Shown here piece after piece: positions 34,247-35,795 of a stretch of DNA of 35,795 nucleotides (position 1 is the stretch's first letter; each line of letters begins with the position of its first letter). The stretch lies in NCBI RefSeq assembly GCF_019242355.1, contig NZ_JAFAVR010000271.1, positions 1 to 35,795 of the forward strand, in the 5' to 3' direction. Both the position numbers and the translations under genes were made by a program. The notes below the pieces were generated by a model. It ran no database searches. It was not told the origin of the DNA and was given only the letters and a program-made list of their open reading frames with translations. The DNA is from Sphingomonas sp. (GTDB lineage: Bacteria > Pseudomonadota > Alphaproteobacteria > Sphingomonadales > Sphingomonadaceae).

Positions 34247-35572
34247 TCAAGAGTTGCGGTCGAAAACGCGTCCGAAGATCGTATCGACGTGCTTGAGGTG
34301 GTAGCCGAGGTCGAACAGCGCATCGAGCCTGTCGCCCGGCAGCTTCGACGTCACCTCGGGGTCTTGCTTCAGCAGGTCGAGCAGCGACAGCTGGCCGTCC
34401 GACTGCCACACCTTCATCGCGTTGCGCTGGACGAGGGCGTAGGAATCCTCGCGGCTGAGGCCGGCCTGGGTCAGCGCCAGCAGGACCCGCTGCGAGTGGA
34501 CTAAGCCGCCCATCCGGTCGAGGTTCTTCTGCATCCGCTCGGGATAGACGACCAGCTTGTCGACGACGCTGGTGAGACGAGCGAGAGCGAAATCGAGCGT
34601 GATCGTGGCGTCGGGCCCGATGAAGCGCTCGACCGAGGAGTGGGAGATGTCCCGTTCGTGCCACAGCGCCACATCCTCCATTGCGGGAAGCGCATAGCTC
34701 CGCACGATGCGGGCGAGACCGGTAAGGTTCTCCGTCAGGACAGGATTGCGCTTGTGCGGCATCGCCGAGCTGCCCTTCTGGCCGGGCGAGAAATATTCCT
34801 CCGCCTCCAGGACCTCAGTCCGCTGCAGGTGGCGGACCTCGATCGCCAGCCGCTCGATCGACGAGGCGATCACGCCCAGCGTCGCAAAGAACATCGCGTG
34901 GCGGTCGCGCGGGATGACCTGGGTCGAAGTCGGCTCGGGCGTCAGGCCGAGCTCGGCGGCGACATGCTCTTCGATCGCTGGGGGAACGTTGGCGAAGGTG
35001 CCGACCGCGCCCGAGATGGCGCAGGTCGCGACATCGTCACGGGCGCGGACGAGGCGCTCGCGATTGCGCTCGAACTCGGCATAGGCCTGGGCGAGCTTCA
35101 ACCCGAAGGTCACCGGCTCGGCATGGATGCCGTGGCTTCGGCCGATGGTCGGAGTCAGCTTGTGCTCCAGCGCCCGGCGCTTCAGTGCTTCCAGCAGCTT
35201 GTCGAGATCGACGATCAGAAGGTCGGCGGCCTGCTTGAGCTGCACCGCAAGCGCGGTGTCGAGCACGTCGGAGCTGGTCATCCCCTGGTGGATCCAGCGC
35301 CGCTCGGGTCCGAGCTTCTCCCCCGCCCAGGTCAGGAAGGCAATCACGTCATGCTTGGTGACGGCTTCGATGGCGTCGATGGCGGGAACATCGATCTCGC
35401 CCAGCACGTCGCGGTCGTAGGCGGCGCGGATCTTCGCGGCGTCCTCGGCCGGGATCATGCCGATCTTGCCCATCGCCTCGGCGGCGAACACTTCGATCTG
35501 CCACCAGATGCGGAAACGATTTTCGGACGACCAGATGGCCGTCATCTCGGGACGGGAATAGCGGGGGACCAT
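34247..35572 (-). CDS. purB: adenylosuccinate lyase
   Basis: MVPRYSRPEMTAIWSSENRFRIWWQIEVFAAEAMGKIG...TIGRSHGIHAEPVTFGLKLA...GQKGSSAMPHKRNPVLTENLTGLARI. Confidence 0.98.
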   Translation of the reverse strand: MVPRYSRPEMTAIWSSENRFRIWWQIEVFAAEAMGKIGMIPAEDAAKIRAAYDRDVLGEIDVPAIDAIEAVTKHDVIAFLTWAGEKLGPERRWIHQGMTSSDVLDTALAVQLKQAADLLIVDLDKLLEALKRRALEHKLTPTIGRSHGIHAEPVTFGLKLAQAYAEFERNRERLVRARDDVATCAISGAVGTFANVPPAIEEHVAAELGLTPEPTSTQVIPRDRHAMFFATLGVIASSIERLAIEVRHLQRTEVLEAEEYFSPGQKGSSAMPHKRNPVLTENLTGLARIVRSYALPAMEDVALWHERDISHSSVERFIGPDATITLDFALARLTSVVDKLVVYPERMQKNLDRMGGLVHSQRVLLALTQAGLSREDSYALVQRNAMKVWQSDGQLSLLDLLKQDPEVTSKLPGDRLDALFDLGYHLKHVDTIFGRVFDRNS

Positions 35573-35795
35573 GCGCCGGGCGGCTAGCAGGGAAGGGGCG
35601 GGGGTTCAAACCGGCGGCGCGCAAAAGGTCACAAAGTACGTGTCCGATCGGGTTGCGCAATGTTCGGGGCCTCTCGGCGAAGACGCCTCAGGACGGCCGG
35701 ATGTGTGACCTTCAGAAGGTTGCCCGCACGCACACTGCAAAACGATCACGCCACCCTTAGAGCATAGCGCGCCATCTGTAGGACAGACGTCTGGA

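Noticed and set aside
1-35795. CRISPR array, transposase/IS element or toxin-antitoxin pair
   Set aside because: No regularly spaced direct repeats, transposase-like ORF or recognisable TA pair seen on either strand.

Overview
GC-rich alphaproteobacterial (sphingomonad-like) chromosomal window, identified by reading translated ORFs only (no searches run). Positions 1-14824 hold a co-directional structural gene cluster with the gene order of a Rhodobacter-type gene transfer agent (RcGTA) or a related HK97-type prophage remnant: portal (5'-truncated by the window), gp3.5-like, prohead protease, major capsid, connector, head closure, DUF3168 terminator, major tail protein, gp10, tail assembly chaperone, very short tape measure, DUF2460/gp12, DUF2163/gp13, NlpC-P60/gp14, gp15 and DUF2793. 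Three departures from the RcGTA plan stand out. (i) A beta-helix tailspike plus fiber-adaptor module sits between capsid and connector, behind two terminator-like hairpins. (ii) A large TIM-barrel-like domain is fused to the DUF2460 protein, while gp15 lacks the equivalent domain. (iii) Two single-base frameshifts at short homopolymers interrupt the portal and the tailspike. About 5.5 kb downstream lies a divergent XRE regulator / DUF6456 pair, resembling the regulators of characterised GTAs (RogA / GafA-GafZ); its promoter carries an 11-bp inverted-repeat site found once more at the window's end. The rest is mostly housekeeping: L,D-transpeptidase, SDR, CysQ-like, MarR-like regulator, tRNA-Val(UAC), rpsF-rpsR-rplI, a Rieske oxygenase, APC permease, fabD-fabG, PAP2 protein, dnaK-dnaJ, a degenerate phytochrome-like PAS-GAF protein and purB, plus a Q/G/S-rich prion-like ORF.
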